Shown here: positions 34,238 to 43,965 of the stretch, in pieces
Layout: each line of letters starts with the position of its first letter
Position numbering within the stretch: position 1 is the stretch's first letter
Assembly: GCA_020638335.1 (NCBI GenBank)
Contig: JACKIT010000005.1
Location: 21,528-85,527 of the forward strand
Reading direction: 5' to 3'
Length of the DNA: 64,000 bases
Origin: Rhodospirillales bacterium
Lineage (GTDB): Bacteria > Pseudomonadota > Alphaproteobacteria > Micavibrionales > Micavibrionaceae
Made by a program: the position numbers and the translations under genes
The notes under the pieces: generated by a model
Seen by the model: only the letters and a program-made list of their open reading frames with translations
The model's database searches: none
What the model was told of the DNA's origin: nothing

Positions 34238-36040
34238 TTGCGTAACACAAATCCGATTATCTACAACGTAAACCCCAGAAAAATAGGCCCTATTAGAGAA
34301 TGGTCAGGAGCTAATCGCGCTGACGGCATCTCCCCACTCATTAAAAGGGCCCAAAGACTTGGTTACAACGCAATCTGGTTCAACCCTCTAACCGCACCCA
34401 CAAGAATCTCATTCAGGGATGACCACCAGCAAACACACAGCCGAAGTCTTTACGCAATCAGAAATCATTTTCGCTTTAGTGCTGAGCTAAGTGCCCACCC
34501 CAATCCGGCAGCCCCATCATACATTCGCTCATTTCTGGACCGTATCCACATTAAGCATTTTAATCAAAAAATGGCGGAACAGGGCATGCGCTCTATTTCA
34601 GACAAGGTTTTTAACCATGTCGCCCGCGACAACCCCATCGTCGTAGAAGAAGATCAGGAAATACAAAATATTTTATCTTACTGCATGCAACAAGAAGACC
34701 TGCACACAGTGAACTACCTTGTCATTGATGAAAACGGCCAGGAACAGGAGCAGGAAAACTTTCCAATTGAAGATTACAAAACAAAAAAAATCATCGGCCT
34801 GTCATTCGGCAAAGAAGGAGAGGAACTGAAACGCTTCCGATTCAAATTTTGCCGCAACCACAATTTTGAAGCTTTGAATTATCATGGCATGCCTGAATAT
34901 GACACAGTGCAAATAAACTACGCCTCACCAGCCTCTTATGATTTTTTTGTAAAAGGCTATACAAATGATACAACGGGTGAAACCAAACCAGGATACTGGA
35001 AACAGGTTATTGATAACGATATTGATCTGGGCTTTACGGGACTGCGTTTTGATATTGCCTACAAAATCCCGACACCATGGCTATCCGAACTCATCCAGTA
35101 TGCCCACGACCGCCAGCCTGAAATCATGACCATCGCAGAAACACTGGCCGGCGTAGACGATATTGGAGCCAAGGAGCTTATACCGAAACTCGCAGAAGCC
35201 AAAATCATTGTTGATGGAGTGGAAAGACCGGCCATCGATCACGCCATGCTATCCACATACTGGGCCGGCCCCCTTGATGGATGGCTTATCGATGAAGGCA
35301 AATTAATGGCAGGAATTTCCCGTTACGGTGGCGCAGGTTCACCGGATAACCACGACACACAAGGCACAGTGGCCCAGAACATTGCTAAAATGCTGGAACA
35401 TTATGCCCCGGAAGATAAAGAGCGGGCCATCGCTGATATTTGTGTTCGTGACTACGCCTTGGCCGCTTTGGTAGGAAACGCCCACTATGCACAAATGGGT
35501 TATGAAGTCTGCGCCGATCAAGCAGGCGTTTTTGAAGAAGACACAAACCCGAAGCAATGGCGGGCATTGTTAGCAGAACGCGAGGCTCCTGACCACCCGC
35601 TCAACATCTCCGAACGTCTCTTGGAAATCAACAAATTCAAAACATCCCTGAACGCCGACAATGCCATTTTTCAACTCGAATCTACCGCACCGCTCAGCGA
35701 AGGCAGTAACTTGGTAAAGATGGTTATCTCATTAACAGACCAGGAAACAAAACAGCATATGGGGACCCTCGATTTGTTTATAAACAACAAACCGGAATGG
35801 GGTCCCGCAGAACTCCCTAACGAAAATACAGCTTTAACGCTGATGGACGAAACCAATAGCGTTTTAAAAACGGACTTTAAACGCCGCACCGCCCCGGATG
35901 AGAAAACCTTCATCAGGAGTTGGCAAGCTATATATAATCCAGATCCAGATTATATACCGAAACCTCGTCCAGATAAGATACGGTACGTAGTAGAACAAGA
36001 ACAGACACCGTCGATGGAAGCTGTTTTTCAAGTTGCCTAG
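34238..36040 (+). CDS. GH13 alpha-amylase-family enzyme, subfamily unclear
   Basis: 600 residues from a TTG start with AGGGA about 9 bp upstream. The four GH13 conserved regions can be found: SDKVFNHVARD (121 on, with His127), GLRFDIAYKI (nucleophile Asp272), IMTIAETLAG (acid/base Glu301) and GSPDNHDTQG (Asp373). No signal peptide is seen, so it would act on cytoplasmic alpha-glucans or a sugar phosphate. The N-terminal IREWSGANRADGISPLIKRAQRLGYNAIWFNPL resembles the barrel start of maltosyltransferase-like enzymes. The C-terminal 150 residues lack an obvious carbohydrate-binding module. It is divergent from trkH. Confidence 0.75.
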   Translation: MRNTNPIIYNVNPRKIGPIREWSGANRADGISPLIKRAQRLGYNAIWFNPLTAPTRISFRDDHQQTHSRSLYAIRNHFRFSAELSAHPNPAAPSYIRSFLDRIHIKHFNQKMAEQGMRSISDKVFNHVARDNPIVVEEDQEIQNILSYCMQQEDLHTVNYLVIDENGQEQEQENFPIEDYKTKKIIGLSFGKEGEELKRFRFKFCRNHNFEALNYHGMPEYDTVQINYASPASYDFFVKGYTNDTTGETKPGYWKQVIDNDIDLGFTGLRFDIAYKIPTPWLSELIQYAHDRQPEIMTIAETLAGVDDIGAKELIPKLAEAKIIVDGVERPAIDHAMLSTYWAGPLDGWLIDEGKLMAGISRYGGAGSPDNHDTQGTVAQNIAKMLEHYAPEDKERAIADICVRDYALAALVGNAHYAQMGYEVCADQAGVFEEDTNPKQWRALLAEREAPDHPLNISERLLEINKFKTSLNADNAIFQLESTAPLSEGSNLVKMVISLTDQETKQHMGTLDLFINNKPEWGPAELPNENTALTLMDETNSVLKTDFKRRTAPDEKTFIRSWQAIYNPDPDYIPKPRPDKIRYVVEQEQTPSMEAVFQVA

Positions 36041-36088
36041 AAAACACACGCCGCCACTACAGATCGTAACCGGCCAGATAAATGAAGC

Positions 36089-36865
36089 CTACACAGCGTT
36101 CAGTACAACCCCTATAACTTTAGCGGATTTTAGAATATCAAGGCTGCGTTTAATTTCATCAACGGTTGTCACGCCTTCACGTATAACCAGAAGAAACGCA
36201 TCGACGTGAGGCAAAAAAACCAGCGGATCATCCTGTTCGAGCAAAGGAGGCATATCGTAGATAATCAAACGGTCATCATAACGTTCCTTGAGTTCCGCCG
36301 CCAGTTTCTGCATTTGCGGTGAGCCAAGCGTTTCTGACGACCGATCGACAGGCCGCCCGGCTGGAAACACATTAATACGCTCAAACGGCATACGGATCAG
36401 GCAATCTTTGACGTCGGCTTTTCCAGCAAGATAGTCTGTCAACCCGGCCTTAGGAGAAAGTTCCAGATACTCCGCCAAAGACGGCTTGCGCAGATCAAGA
36501 TCAACCAGCAAAACCGTTTGTTTTAAATCTTGAGCGATACTCACAGCAAGATTAGCCGCAATAGTTGTCTTCCCGTCACCATAGCGCGGAGAACTAATGG
36601 CAACGGTTTTAAAACCATGCTCATTCATGCTCTGAAGAATTTGCGTTCGTAAAAAACGAAAAATATCAGCATCCTTACTACGAGTCCTATGAGAAACGAT
36701 GCGGTTGTAATCCAGCACGGTTTCAAATGCAGATAGCCCCGCTTTCTCATCTTTAAGCGAAGCGGTATCAAGCCGAAGAAGCGCCAGCGCTTTTTTGACG
36801 GTCAGGTTCGGGCTTTCTTCGATTTTTTCAATTTTTTCTTGCATTTTTTTAAGAGCAAAAGACAT
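36089..36865 (-). CDS. BY-kinase/CpsD-like polysaccharide ATPase
   Basis: 258 residues from the ATG at 36865 (GAGAA upstream); a GTG at 36877 would add four. Walker A is RYGDGKTTIAANLA, Walker A' LLVDLDLRKPSLAEYL and Walker B LIIYDMPPLLEQDD. This is the cytoplasmic half of a bacterial tyrosine kinase that pairs with a Wzz/GumC protein to control polymer length. No C-terminal tyrosine cluster is visible, so autophosphorylation is uncertain. It is the last gene of the export operon. Confidence 0.85.
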   Translation of the reverse strand: MSFALKKMQEKIEKIEESPNLTVKKALALLRLDTASLKDEKAGLSAFETVLDYNRIVSHRTRSKDADIFRFLRTQILQSMNEHGFKTVAISSPRYGDGKTTIAANLAVSIAQDLKQTVLLVDLDLRKPSLAEYLELSPKAGLTDYLAGKADVKDCLIRMPFERINVFPAGRPVDRSSETLGSPQMQKLAAELKERYDDRLIIYDMPPLLEQDDPLVFLPHVDAFLLVIREGVTTVDEIKRSLDILKSAKVIGVVLNAV

Positions 36866-36956
36866 AGCGGTTCTCACATTTGAAAATCAATTGGTTATAA
36901 TTACAACCCGGCTTTCCGTTCTATAACGACCTGAACAACTTTAAAAGGCATAACGA

Positions 36957-38666
36957 TCATAATAAGAAAGATACGATTAAAAGAACCGCCGCTACAAAGG
37001 GGGCCGCAATAAAAAATTTAAGGACAAGTCGCCGGATTTTTATCTTTTCCTCTAGGGAAAAAAGGTGCGGAACGGTAATAAGCGGTGAGCTACCGATCAG
37101 GGATTCCAGATGGTGTGGCCCGATCACAGTTTGAGATAGAATTTGAAGGCCGATGACACTGCCCAGCCCCGCCATAAGAGCGAAAACAAACCCACCTGCC
37201 AAAATCAGCTTTTTAGAAGGACTGGTCCCAAGAGGCAACTCCGGGGGATCAATAACGGCAAGACGCCGACCTACATGCCCCTCTTCAATGGTCTTACTCA
37301 TATCTGCCGCAAGCTTTCTGGCTTTAAGATCGCGGTACAAAAACATCATATTGTCGTAATCTCTGGCCAGAGCCGCCATCTTTTGTTCTGCAACAGGATT
37401 ATCGGCAACAGCCTTTCGAAATTCTTCCTGTTGGCTTTTAACCGCATCACGCTGTGCTTCCAGGGCTTCTCTTTGTTTTTCCGCGGCGTTAATCTGCGCG
37501 ACAATCTGCAAATAAGCAGGATTATCGGCATCATCCTTAATCAGGCTGACGGCATCATTTTGAACATTTTCAAGTTGATCTTCGAGATTTTCAAGCCGGT
37601 TTTGCAGGGAAATATAATCAGGATGCGCGCTCCCATATGTTTTTTCCGCACTGGAAAGTTTTGCTTTCGTATCCGTAATTTTAGCCTTGAGCCGGGCGCT
37701 TAGATTCACCGGCAGTATCTCGTCTTTCAAGGCGTTAATCTGCCGCGAAACCTTCAGGACATCCGGGTGCGCGGGGCCGTATTTCGCACTCAACGTTGCA
37801 TATTGCGATTTCAAAGCTCGCAACTGAATAGCGGGAGTACTTAGGACTTCGCCGCCTTCATCAACAACGCGCGAATAGGGATCGGTTTGTACAAGCTGGG
37901 CACGAAGAGCACCGATAAGACCAAGATTGGAAATAAGATCACTTTCAATCGCCAAAAGCCGGGAAGATGCCGTAATAGAGGCCTGTTGATTAAAACCAAG
38001 AGCATCAGGACGCGTCACGCCATGCGCAGCCTGAAACTCTGCAATTTTTTGCTCTTGTTCTTCAAGCGATGCGGACAATATCTCAATCTGACCTTCAAGA
38101 AACTCCGAAGTTTTTTGCGCCGTCTCACGGCGGTCTTTCAGATCTTCATCAAGAAAACGCGAAACGAGCTCATTAACAGTCTTTTGTGCTAAAAGAGGAT
38201 CGGAATACTCAAAGCTCAGAGTAAAAGCAATTGCTGAAAGCTGGAATGCCGAGACTTTCTGAGCCGATGCAGGATTGGCAAGTACGGTGCTCATAAGATG
38301 AATGTCAATTTTTCTTCGCATATTTTTAGCAATATAGGCAATAGGCGTATGAGCACGAGCCTTCGGATAAAGATTAAGTTTAGCGATAATATCCGCCAGA
38401 GAACTGGTTGAGAGCACTCTTTGTTTAAGACGGCTGATTTGCAAATCGGCCATTGCCTCTGCAGTCAGAATTCTATTCTGTGGCGATTCAACGGCATCTA
38501 TAGCAATTTCAGGAGGCACAACTTCAACCGTAGCAAAAGCCCGGTATTTCGACCATTGCGCAGCAAAAAGAAACGATACGAACAGTATCAATCCAAAAAC
38601 AGTAAAAAACAAAAGCTTCCGCCGTTTCAACACCGATAAATATTCAAGAGGATAAAATGCGCTCAT
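36957..38666 (-). CDS. Wzz/GumC-like polysaccharide co-polymerase
   Basis: 569 residues. An N-terminal TM (LLFFTVFGLILFVSFLFA), a long periplasmic domain with coiled coils (ASLEEQEQKIAEFQAAHG, QREALEAQRDAVKSQQEEF), the proline-rich PPELPLGTSPSKK motif and TMs at the C terminus follow the PCP-2a plan. It controls chain length and links the inner-membrane polymerase to the outer-membrane exporter. The cytoplasmic kinase is encoded separately by the next gene. Confidence 0.9.
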   Translation of the reverse strand: MSAFYPLEYLSVLKRRKLLFFTVFGLILFVSFLFAAQWSKYRAFATVEVVPPEIAIDAVESPQNRILTAEAMADLQISRLKQRVLSTSSLADIIAKLNLYPKARAHTPIAYIAKNMRRKIDIHLMSTVLANPASAQKVSAFQLSAIAFTLSFEYSDPLLAQKTVNELVSRFLDEDLKDRRETAQKTSEFLEGQIEILSASLEEQEQKIAEFQAAHGVTRPDALGFNQQASITASSRLLAIESDLISNLGLIGALRAQLVQTDPYSRVVDEGGEVLSTPAIQLRALKSQYATLSAKYGPAHPDVLKVSRQINALKDEILPVNLSARLKAKITDTKAKLSSAEKTYGSAHPDYISLQNRLENLEDQLENVQNDAVSLIKDDADNPAYLQIVAQINAAEKQREALEAQRDAVKSQQEEFRKAVADNPVAEQKMAALARDYDNMMFLYRDLKARKLAADMSKTIEEGHVGRRLAVIDPPELPLGTSPSKKLILAGGFVFALMAGLGSVIGLQILSQTVIGPHHLESLIGSSPLITVPHLFSLEEKIKIRRLVLKFFIAAPFVAAVLLIVSFLL

Positions 38667-38709
38667 ACTAATCCCGCGTCTAAATGTCCCTTGTATTACA
38701 CAAGAACTG

Positions 38710-39891
38710 TCATTGTAAATATGGCACCGCGCCTAAGCGGTATGTTAAACCGGCTCTGACAATATTCCGCTCAGCTACACCAAGCCCGTTTGCCAATTCC
38801 TCCCGCCGAAATTTTTGTGAAAGCGAAAAATCCCAGCGCTCACCCACTTTATAAACAAAACCAACAGATTCTTCATAGCCTGTATCAAGATTTCCCGTTG
38901 AAACCGTAGAACGTTTGGCATCTTGGTATAGCGCCTTCATATTCAAAGTCCATTGAGGATTAATTGTAAACTTGTTTTCTGCCGTAGCGCTGATCAGTTC
39001 GGATTCAGTACCATTCGCATAAGCTTGCCTTGCCCGCGCTACAGAAAAGAACGTATGATTTCTTTGCCCCAGATATTCAAGCATTGCAGAATAAGTTGGA
39101 TTATATTCCCAATCATTGCCCACCGTCACATAACCATCATGCTTCGAAGCAAGAAAACCGGCAAAAAGCTCAAGTGACCATTCCGGTTTAAAACGATATT
39201 GCCAGCCAAGAGACGGTCCCAGACTATCAACCTCCTGATCGCCATCGAGAGAACTATAGTGCTGCGTTCGAAACAAGAAAAACGCTTTTTGCAGCGGGGT
39301 AAGACTATAAACAACCGACGGGGAGAACGACACCGTCCGGTAATCAGTTAAAGAAACATTATTATCGTAATGATTTTCCTGCCATGACCCATCCAGCGCC
39401 AATTGTACGCGCGGCGAAAGACTATAGGCTACACGCGGGGCGGCCTGCAAGCTCAAACGTCTTCCCACGCGCGCATTACGACCAAACGTTGTAATTTCAC
39501 CGGTCCGTGTCGTATCATAATCAAAACGACCATTGATCGACCACGCCCAAAGCGCGGTATTTTTCTTCAGATCCGTCCTAAAGAAAAAATCATTGGAGTT
39601 AAAAGATGCGTTGTTAAAATGATTATGTTCAGCAGCCAACATGGCATTTAAAGTTGCATCTGGGGTCGTGCGCCCAAAATCTACAAAGGCTCTGGTTTCA
39701 GACCCCCAAATATCAGATTCTCCGCCTGTAAGCATAAGTGGATTGGAATCCCACAAGGGTGTTTCACTGATGCCGATCTTGACATTATCTTTTGCAAAGG
39801 CGGGAGTAAGGCCATAGAGCAAAACAAGCCCGCCCATTAAAAAACTGGCCAAAGCGCACCGGGTCATAGAAACTGCCGAAAAAATTTGCAT
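38710..39891 (-). CDS. Outer-membrane beta-barrel protein of the EPS locus
   Basis: 393 residues from the ATG at 39891, chosen because it lies just after the export gene and opens a signal peptide (CALASFLMGGLVLLYGLTPAFA). A longer reading from 40059 overlaps that gene and is rejected. The mature part consists of alternating, aromatic-rich beta strands (RVAYSLSPRVQLALDGSWQE, WQYRFKPEWSLELFAGFLAS) and ends with an aromatic C-terminal region. This resembles the BBP2-type barrels found next to exosortase and EPS genes. The likely role is polymer passage or anchoring at the outer membrane (inference). Confidence 0.75.
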   Translation of the reverse strand: MQIFSAVSMTRCALASFLMGGLVLLYGLTPAFAKDNVKIGISETPLWDSNPLMLTGGESDIWGSETRAFVDFGRTTPDATLNAMLAAEHNHFNNASFNSNDFFFRTDLKKNTALWAWSINGRFDYDTTRTGEITTFGRNARVGRRLSLQAAPRVAYSLSPRVQLALDGSWQENHYDNNVSLTDYRTVSFSPSVVYSLTPLQKAFFLFRTQHYSSLDGDQEVDSLGPSLGWQYRFKPEWSLELFAGFLASKHDGYVTVGNDWEYNPTYSAMLEYLGQRNHTFFSVARARQAYANGTESELISATAENKFTINPQWTLNMKALYQDAKRSTVSTGNLDTGYEESVGFVYKVGERWDFSLSQKFRREELANGLGVAERNIVRAGLTYRLGAVPYLQ

Positions 39892-39895
39892 GCGA

Positions 39896-40477
39896 TCAAA
39901 AAAGACCCGAAGCAGGAACAACAACAACATCACCAGGAAGAAGAGGAATATCCTTTTCAAGGTCTCGGCCTTTGGTAATCGCATTATAGGGAACGGATAT
40001 TTTCTCCTTTTCACCATCGGCATTTTCACGAATAACAATAATATCATCCTCGTCTGCATACGGCGTTAAACCGCCAACCTGACTGATCGCCTGCATCACA
40101 CTCATGCGGGCGGTCAAAACGACTTCACCGGGTTCTCGAAGCTGCCCGACAAGACTGACCTTGTGCCCCGTCGGTGCCTGAACACTGACAGTCACAGCCG
40201 CATCAGGAATAAAGGGGTCCAGTTTAGCGCGAATGGCAGCTTGCAGTTTAGCCGGGCTCATGTCACGGGCCTTCAAGGTTCCGATCAAGGGAAAGGTGAT
40301 GGTTCCATCAGGCAGAACAAGGACATCTTGATCCATGCCATCTTCTTTCCAGACATTGATATGAAGGACATCACCAGGAAGAATAACAAAGTCATCATCC
40401 AGAGCACTAACAGGATGAGGAGATAAAAATATCAGGAAAAGCGATCCCAGACAGACAATTTTGATCATAATATTCAT
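39896..40477 (-). CDS. Polysaccharide export protein (Wza/GumB family)
   Basis: 193 residues. A signal peptide (about 1-25, VSA) precedes the Poly_export domain (VILPGDVLHINVWKEDGM, VLPDGTITFPLIGTLKARDMSP) and one SLBB domain (VSLVGQLREPGEVVLTARMSVMQAISQVGGLTPYA). It is short: the C-terminal membrane helix of E. coli Wza is missing, as in GumB-type proteins. No lipobox is seen. It is first in an operon with the barrel protein, the GumC-like protein and the kinase. Confidence 0.92.
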   Translation of the reverse strand: MNIMIKIVCLGSLFLIFLSPHPVSALDDDFVILPGDVLHINVWKEDGMDQDVLVLPDGTITFPLIGTLKARDMSPAKLQAAIRAKLDPFIPDAAVTVSVQAPTGHKVSLVGQLREPGEVVLTARMSVMQAISQVGGLTPYADEDDIIVIRENADGEKEKISVPYNAITKGRDLEKDIPLLPGDVVVVPASGLF

Positions 40478-40579
40478 ACGTTACTCGCTGATTTGAAACA
40501 GGATAATAACCAAGTGCCATGTAAACGATTATGCGCATAAATAGCAATCAAATATAGCGATGAACCTCAATGCAAAAAA

Positions 40580-40602
40580 ACGCCTCTGAGGCGTCTTTTT
40601 TC
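40580..40602 (-). terminator. Rho-independent terminator, possibly bidirectional
   Basis: The palindrome ACGCCTCTGAGGCGT is flanked by A and T runs on both sides. It ends transcription of the CTERM-protein gene and separates it from the export operon. Confidence 0.8.
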
Positions 40603-40623
40603 TAAGAAACAAAAATTTCCAGA

Positions 40624-41217
40624 TCAGGCAACAACCAGACTATCTGCTTGCGCTTTCTTCTTTCTCCGGGCACCAAAGACCAGACCGCCAAGCCCCATCA
40701 CAAACAACGGCAAAGCGGCCGGCACAGGAACCGCGGAAACACTATACTCAATATTGATCTGCTCACCCAAACCTGAAAAAAATCCGGCAAATACACTCTG
40801 AAAATCTGCAATTTCAGAGGAAAGGTTTTTGATGATCCCCGTCGCATCCTGAGAAGAAATAATCTGGGCACTTGTAATCACAAGAGAACCTGCGGAGGAA
40901 CCCGCAGCCCCGGAAGGAGCATTTTCAAATGAATATTCCAGGCCGCCATTATATTGACTGGAACTCGTCAACGTTTGAAACAGGAAAGGCCCGGTAGAAT
41001 TATAGGTAAATTCAATCATGGTTAGAGGCGGAAGATTTCCGAAAATCTCACCATCAACCCACAGCCCCGTAATCCCGCCACCAGAGAAAGTAAAGCCCCC
41101 CACAGCGCCTGAAACCACTGTGCCCAGATCCTCACTATAGGCCGCCGATGCCTTTCCAGCACTAAGGCCAAAGCACAAACCAACGACAGCGACCAACAAC
41201 AAACGCCAAGGCTTCAT
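40624..41217 (-). CDS. VPxPA-CTERM exosortase substrate
   Basis: 197 residues. The signal peptide is about 1-25 (ASA). The body is glycine- and serine-rich beta sequence. The C-terminal sorting signal consists of VPVPAALPLFVMGLGGLVFG and ARRKKK: the short motif, a TM helix and a basic cluster. This variant fits the VPLPA-CTERM class, which is processed by exosortase. The exosortase encoded at 61280 is the obvious candidate enzyme. The protein would be released from, or re-anchored at, the cell surface together with the EPS. Confidence 0.85.
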   Translation of the reverse strand: MKPWRLLLVAVVGLCFGLSAGKASAAYSEDLGTVVSGAVGGFTFSGGGITGLWVDGEIFGNLPPLTMIEFTYNSTGPFLFQTLTSSSQYNGGLEYSFENAPSGAAGSSAGSLVITSAQIISSQDATGIIKNLSSEIADFQSVFAGFFSGLGEQINIEYSVSAVPVPAALPLFVMGLGGLVFGARRKKKAQADSLVVA

Positions 41218-41401
41218 AAACTCTTCCTCGAAAACTCAAAAAAGCACCAAACCAACAGCTAGCACGCAGTTCACAATATCACAACAGATTTTTATATGGA
41301 ATACACCATGGTATTTTGAAACAAATAAAACTTCTGGAAAATCATGGTAGACTGCTATATGAAAGCTGTTTTACAAGCCCTGTGCGACTCAGGAATTTTT
41401 T

Positions 41402-43792
41402 ATGAAGCCTTATAAATATGTCCATATTATCTTATTGCTTGTGCTGGGAACATTTCTTATGTCCTGCGACAATCCGGCGAAGAAGTACGAAAAGCATCTC
41501 GGACGCGGCGATTCCTATTACGAGAAACAAGATTATATAAAAGCGCGGTTGGAGTACAAGAATGCAGCAAAAATCCTGCCGACGGACCCACGCGCAATCT
41601 ACAGCCTTGGACTTGTTGAAGAAGCGGAAGGAAACCTGCAAAAGGCGCTGTCGGCTTTTTGGGTTACAGAACAGCAAAATCCGGATTTTAAACCTGTATT
41701 ACTAAAACTGGCAGAGCTTTATCTAACTGCACAGCAATCGGAAGAAGCCCAATCAAGAATCGACAAACTTCTGAAACTGGAGCCGGATCATGTTGGAGCC
41801 CACGCCCTCATGGGATCTGTATTTTTAGAAGAAAAGAATTTCCCGCAGGCGCACAAAGAAGTTGAATTTGTCCTGCAAAAAAACCCTTCAAATATGATCG
41901 CCTATTCAGTTCTAACAGGTATCTATGTTGCAAAAAAGCAACCTGACAAGGCGCTTGAGGTTCTCGAAAAGGCCATTGCCCTGCATCCGAAGGAAAAATC
42001 ATTCTATCTCCTGAAAGCAATTATCTATAGTGAACAAAACGACATAGCCGCCGTTGCGCGCACCTATCGTGAACTTTTTTCGCTTTACCCTGAGCAAATC
42101 CGTTTCCGGTTCGATCTGGCACGAATTTTCGAAGAAGCAGGCCAAACAGACAATGCCAGAAAAATCTACGAGGAAACCGTTCAGGCTTTTCCCCAAAACC
42201 CGGAAGCCAAATACAAACTGGCCATATTTCTTGAAAATGAAAAAGGCATGGATGCCGCCGAGCAAAAAATTTACACCTTTATTGAGGCTGAGCCCAATCA
42301 GAAGCTGTTTTATCTTTGGCTGGCAGAACTTTACATCCGCAATGAGCAGGACAAACGTGCTATCGCCACCCTTAAAAGCATCATCAAGGATAGCCCCGAT
42401 GATCAGATCGGTTTGAATGCTGCTACAACGCTTGCGGAAATAGGATTGAGTAAAGACGATATTGAATTGACGGAAAAACTGATAGACACGGTCCTAAATA
42501 AAGACGTCAACAATCGCGAAGCGCTTTTATTGCGTACCAATCTGGCTTTTTTTCAAGAAGATTATCAAAAAGCAGCTGTTGACCTCAGGGTAATTTTACG
42601 CGATGAGCCGGGCGCAATAAAAGCATCCAGAATTCTGGCCGAAATTTTTAGTATCCAAAAGCGCAATGACCTGGCGATCGACACACTCCTCCTGGCCACA
42701 CAAAAACACCCCGGCGACAAGGGAAGCCAGGTCAGACTGGCTCAGTTTTATGCTCTGACAAACAACAGCAATAAGTCAATGGAACTTCTTTCCACCGTGA
42801 TAAAGGCTGACCCGGAATATCCCATAGGATGGGAAACACTTGCCCGGCTAGCAATTGAAAACGGACAATGGACGCAAGCACACAACGCCGCATCTAAACT
42901 GAATGAACTGGAAGGTCAGCAGAATACAGCCGTTTTTCTAAAAGGACAGATCAGTGAAAAAACCGGACAGACTCAGAAAGCCGTCGCGCTTTATAAAGAT
43001 GTGATTAAAGCCGATCCCTCCGCGCCGTTAGCTGCCCATGCGCTTTCCGCATTACTAAAAACAGCACAAACACCTGAACAACTGAAAGCGTTTAGGGATT
43101 TTCTTATTACCATCAAACCCCCAAATCCGGCATTACTAACAATTCTGGGAGCAATCGAGAGCGCGCTTGGAGATTCCGAAGCCGCTAAAACCGCCTTCAA
43201 AACTGCCATCGATCAAAATCCCCGCAATCAGGAACCCTATATTGCGCTTGCTAAAATTCTTGTACAACAAGGCACACCAGAAGAAGCGATCGATATTTTA
43301 AAAAAAGCGCAAAGCGCTGTGCCATCCGAAACCGAAGCCCCCATAATGCATGCCGGTCTCTTGATAAAAAATGAACGCATCGACGAAGCAATTGCGCTTT
43401 TTGAAGCCATTCTGAAACGCAATCAACAGTCGGACAATGCCGCAAACAACCTTGCCCAGACTATCGCAGACTTCAAATATAACGATGAGGCAGCTCTCGA
43501 ACGCGCACGGTTAGTCGCAGAACGGTTTATCAACTCCGAAAACCCTTATTACCTCGATACATTAGGATGGGTATATTTCCAGCAAGGGCACATCCCGCAG
43601 GCGCAATCCATCCTCTCAAAGGCCATCTCTCTTTTGAAGGCACCAAATCCACAAATCGACTATCATTACGGCGCGATGCTGTTTAAAACCGGACAGAAAG
43701 AAGACGCTCGAACATATCTCAACCGCGCTGTTTCCGGCCCACAATATCCCGGATTTGATAAGGCGCAAACGCTTCTGAAAGAAGTAGATTAA
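41402..43792 (+). CDS. PrsT-like TPR lipoprotein of the PEP-CTERM/exosortase system
   Basis: 796 residues. The lipobox FLMSC puts the modified Cys at 22. Almost the whole mature protein is TPR repeats (ARLEYKNAAKILPTDPRAIYS, KALEVLEKAIALHPKEKSFY, AIDILKKAQSAVPSETEAP). Length and layout match the PrsT TPR lipoprotein regularly encoded near exosortases. It is probably an outer-membrane-linked scaffold for EPS export or sorting. It is divergent from the CTERM-protein gene. Confidence 0.85.
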   Translation: MKPYKYVHIILLLVLGTFLMSCDNPAKKYEKHLGRGDSYYEKQDYIKARLEYKNAAKILPTDPRAIYSLGLVEEAEGNLQKALSAFWVTEQQNPDFKPVLLKLAELYLTAQQSEEAQSRIDKLLKLEPDHVGAHALMGSVFLEEKNFPQAHKEVEFVLQKNPSNMIAYSVLTGIYVAKKQPDKALEVLEKAIALHPKEKSFYLLKAIIYSEQNDIAAVARTYRELFSLYPEQIRFRFDLARIFEEAGQTDNARKIYEETVQAFPQNPEAKYKLAIFLENEKGMDAAEQKIYTFIEAEPNQKLFYLWLAELYIRNEQDKRAIATLKSIIKDSPDDQIGLNAATTLAEIGLSKDDIELTEKLIDTVLNKDVNNREALLLRTNLAFFQEDYQKAAVDLRVILRDEPGAIKASRILAEIFSIQKRNDLAIDTLLLATQKHPGDKGSQVRLAQFYALTNNSNKSMELLSTVIKADPEYPIGWETLARLAIENGQWTQAHNAASKLNELEGQQNTAVFLKGQISEKTGQTQKAVALYKDVIKADPSAPLAAHALSALLKTAQTPEQLKAFRDFLITIKPPNPALLTILGAIESALGDSEAAKTAFKTAIDQNPRNQEPYIALAKILVQQGTPEEAIDILKKAQSAVPSETEAPIMHAGLLIKNERIDEAIALFEAILKRNQQSDNAANNLAQTIADFKYNDEAALERARLVAERFINSENPYYLDTLGWVYFQQGHIPQAQSILSKAISLLKAPNPQIDYHYGAMLFKTGQKEDARTYLNRAVSGPQYPGFDKAQTLLKEVD

Positions 43793-43844
43793 CCTTGTTT
43801 CCAAGCTTTAAGGATTAAAAAAGGAAAATATTCTTAAAAAATGC

Positions 43845-43873
43845 TTGACTAAAGAACAAAAAGAGAACATATT
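43845..43873 (+). promoter_or_regulatory. Promoter with LexA-type operator GAAC-N7-GAAC
   Basis: TTGACT (43845-43850) and CATATT (43868-43873) are 17 bp apart. Between them GAAC (43854) and GAAC (43865) are exactly 7 bp apart, which is the complement of the GTTC-N7-GTTC SOS box of Alphaproteobacteria. Binding there would block RNA polymerase. The cassette at 43966-45422 is therefore probably SOS-inducible. Confidence 0.6.
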
Positions 43874-43900
43874 AACAGCACATTTTGAGGACAATTGCGT

Positions 43901-43932
43901 CCGCCTCCCTTGTAAGGGCAGGCGGATTTTTT
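43901..43932 (+). terminator. Terminator in the leader of the phage-like cassette
   Basis: A CCGCC/GGCGG stem with an inner CCCT/AGGG hairpin is followed by ATTTTTT. It lies about 25 bp after the SOS-type promoter and 34 bp before the first gene, so the cassette would need read-through or antitermination. Confidence 0.65.
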
Positions 43933-43965
43933 GTCTGTTAAGACCAGATAAAGGAGAATGACAAT

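Noticed and set aside
38710..40059. Start of the barrel protein at 40059
   Set aside because: The extra residues overlap the export gene in another frame, and only the ATG at 39891 gives a signal peptide at the N terminus.
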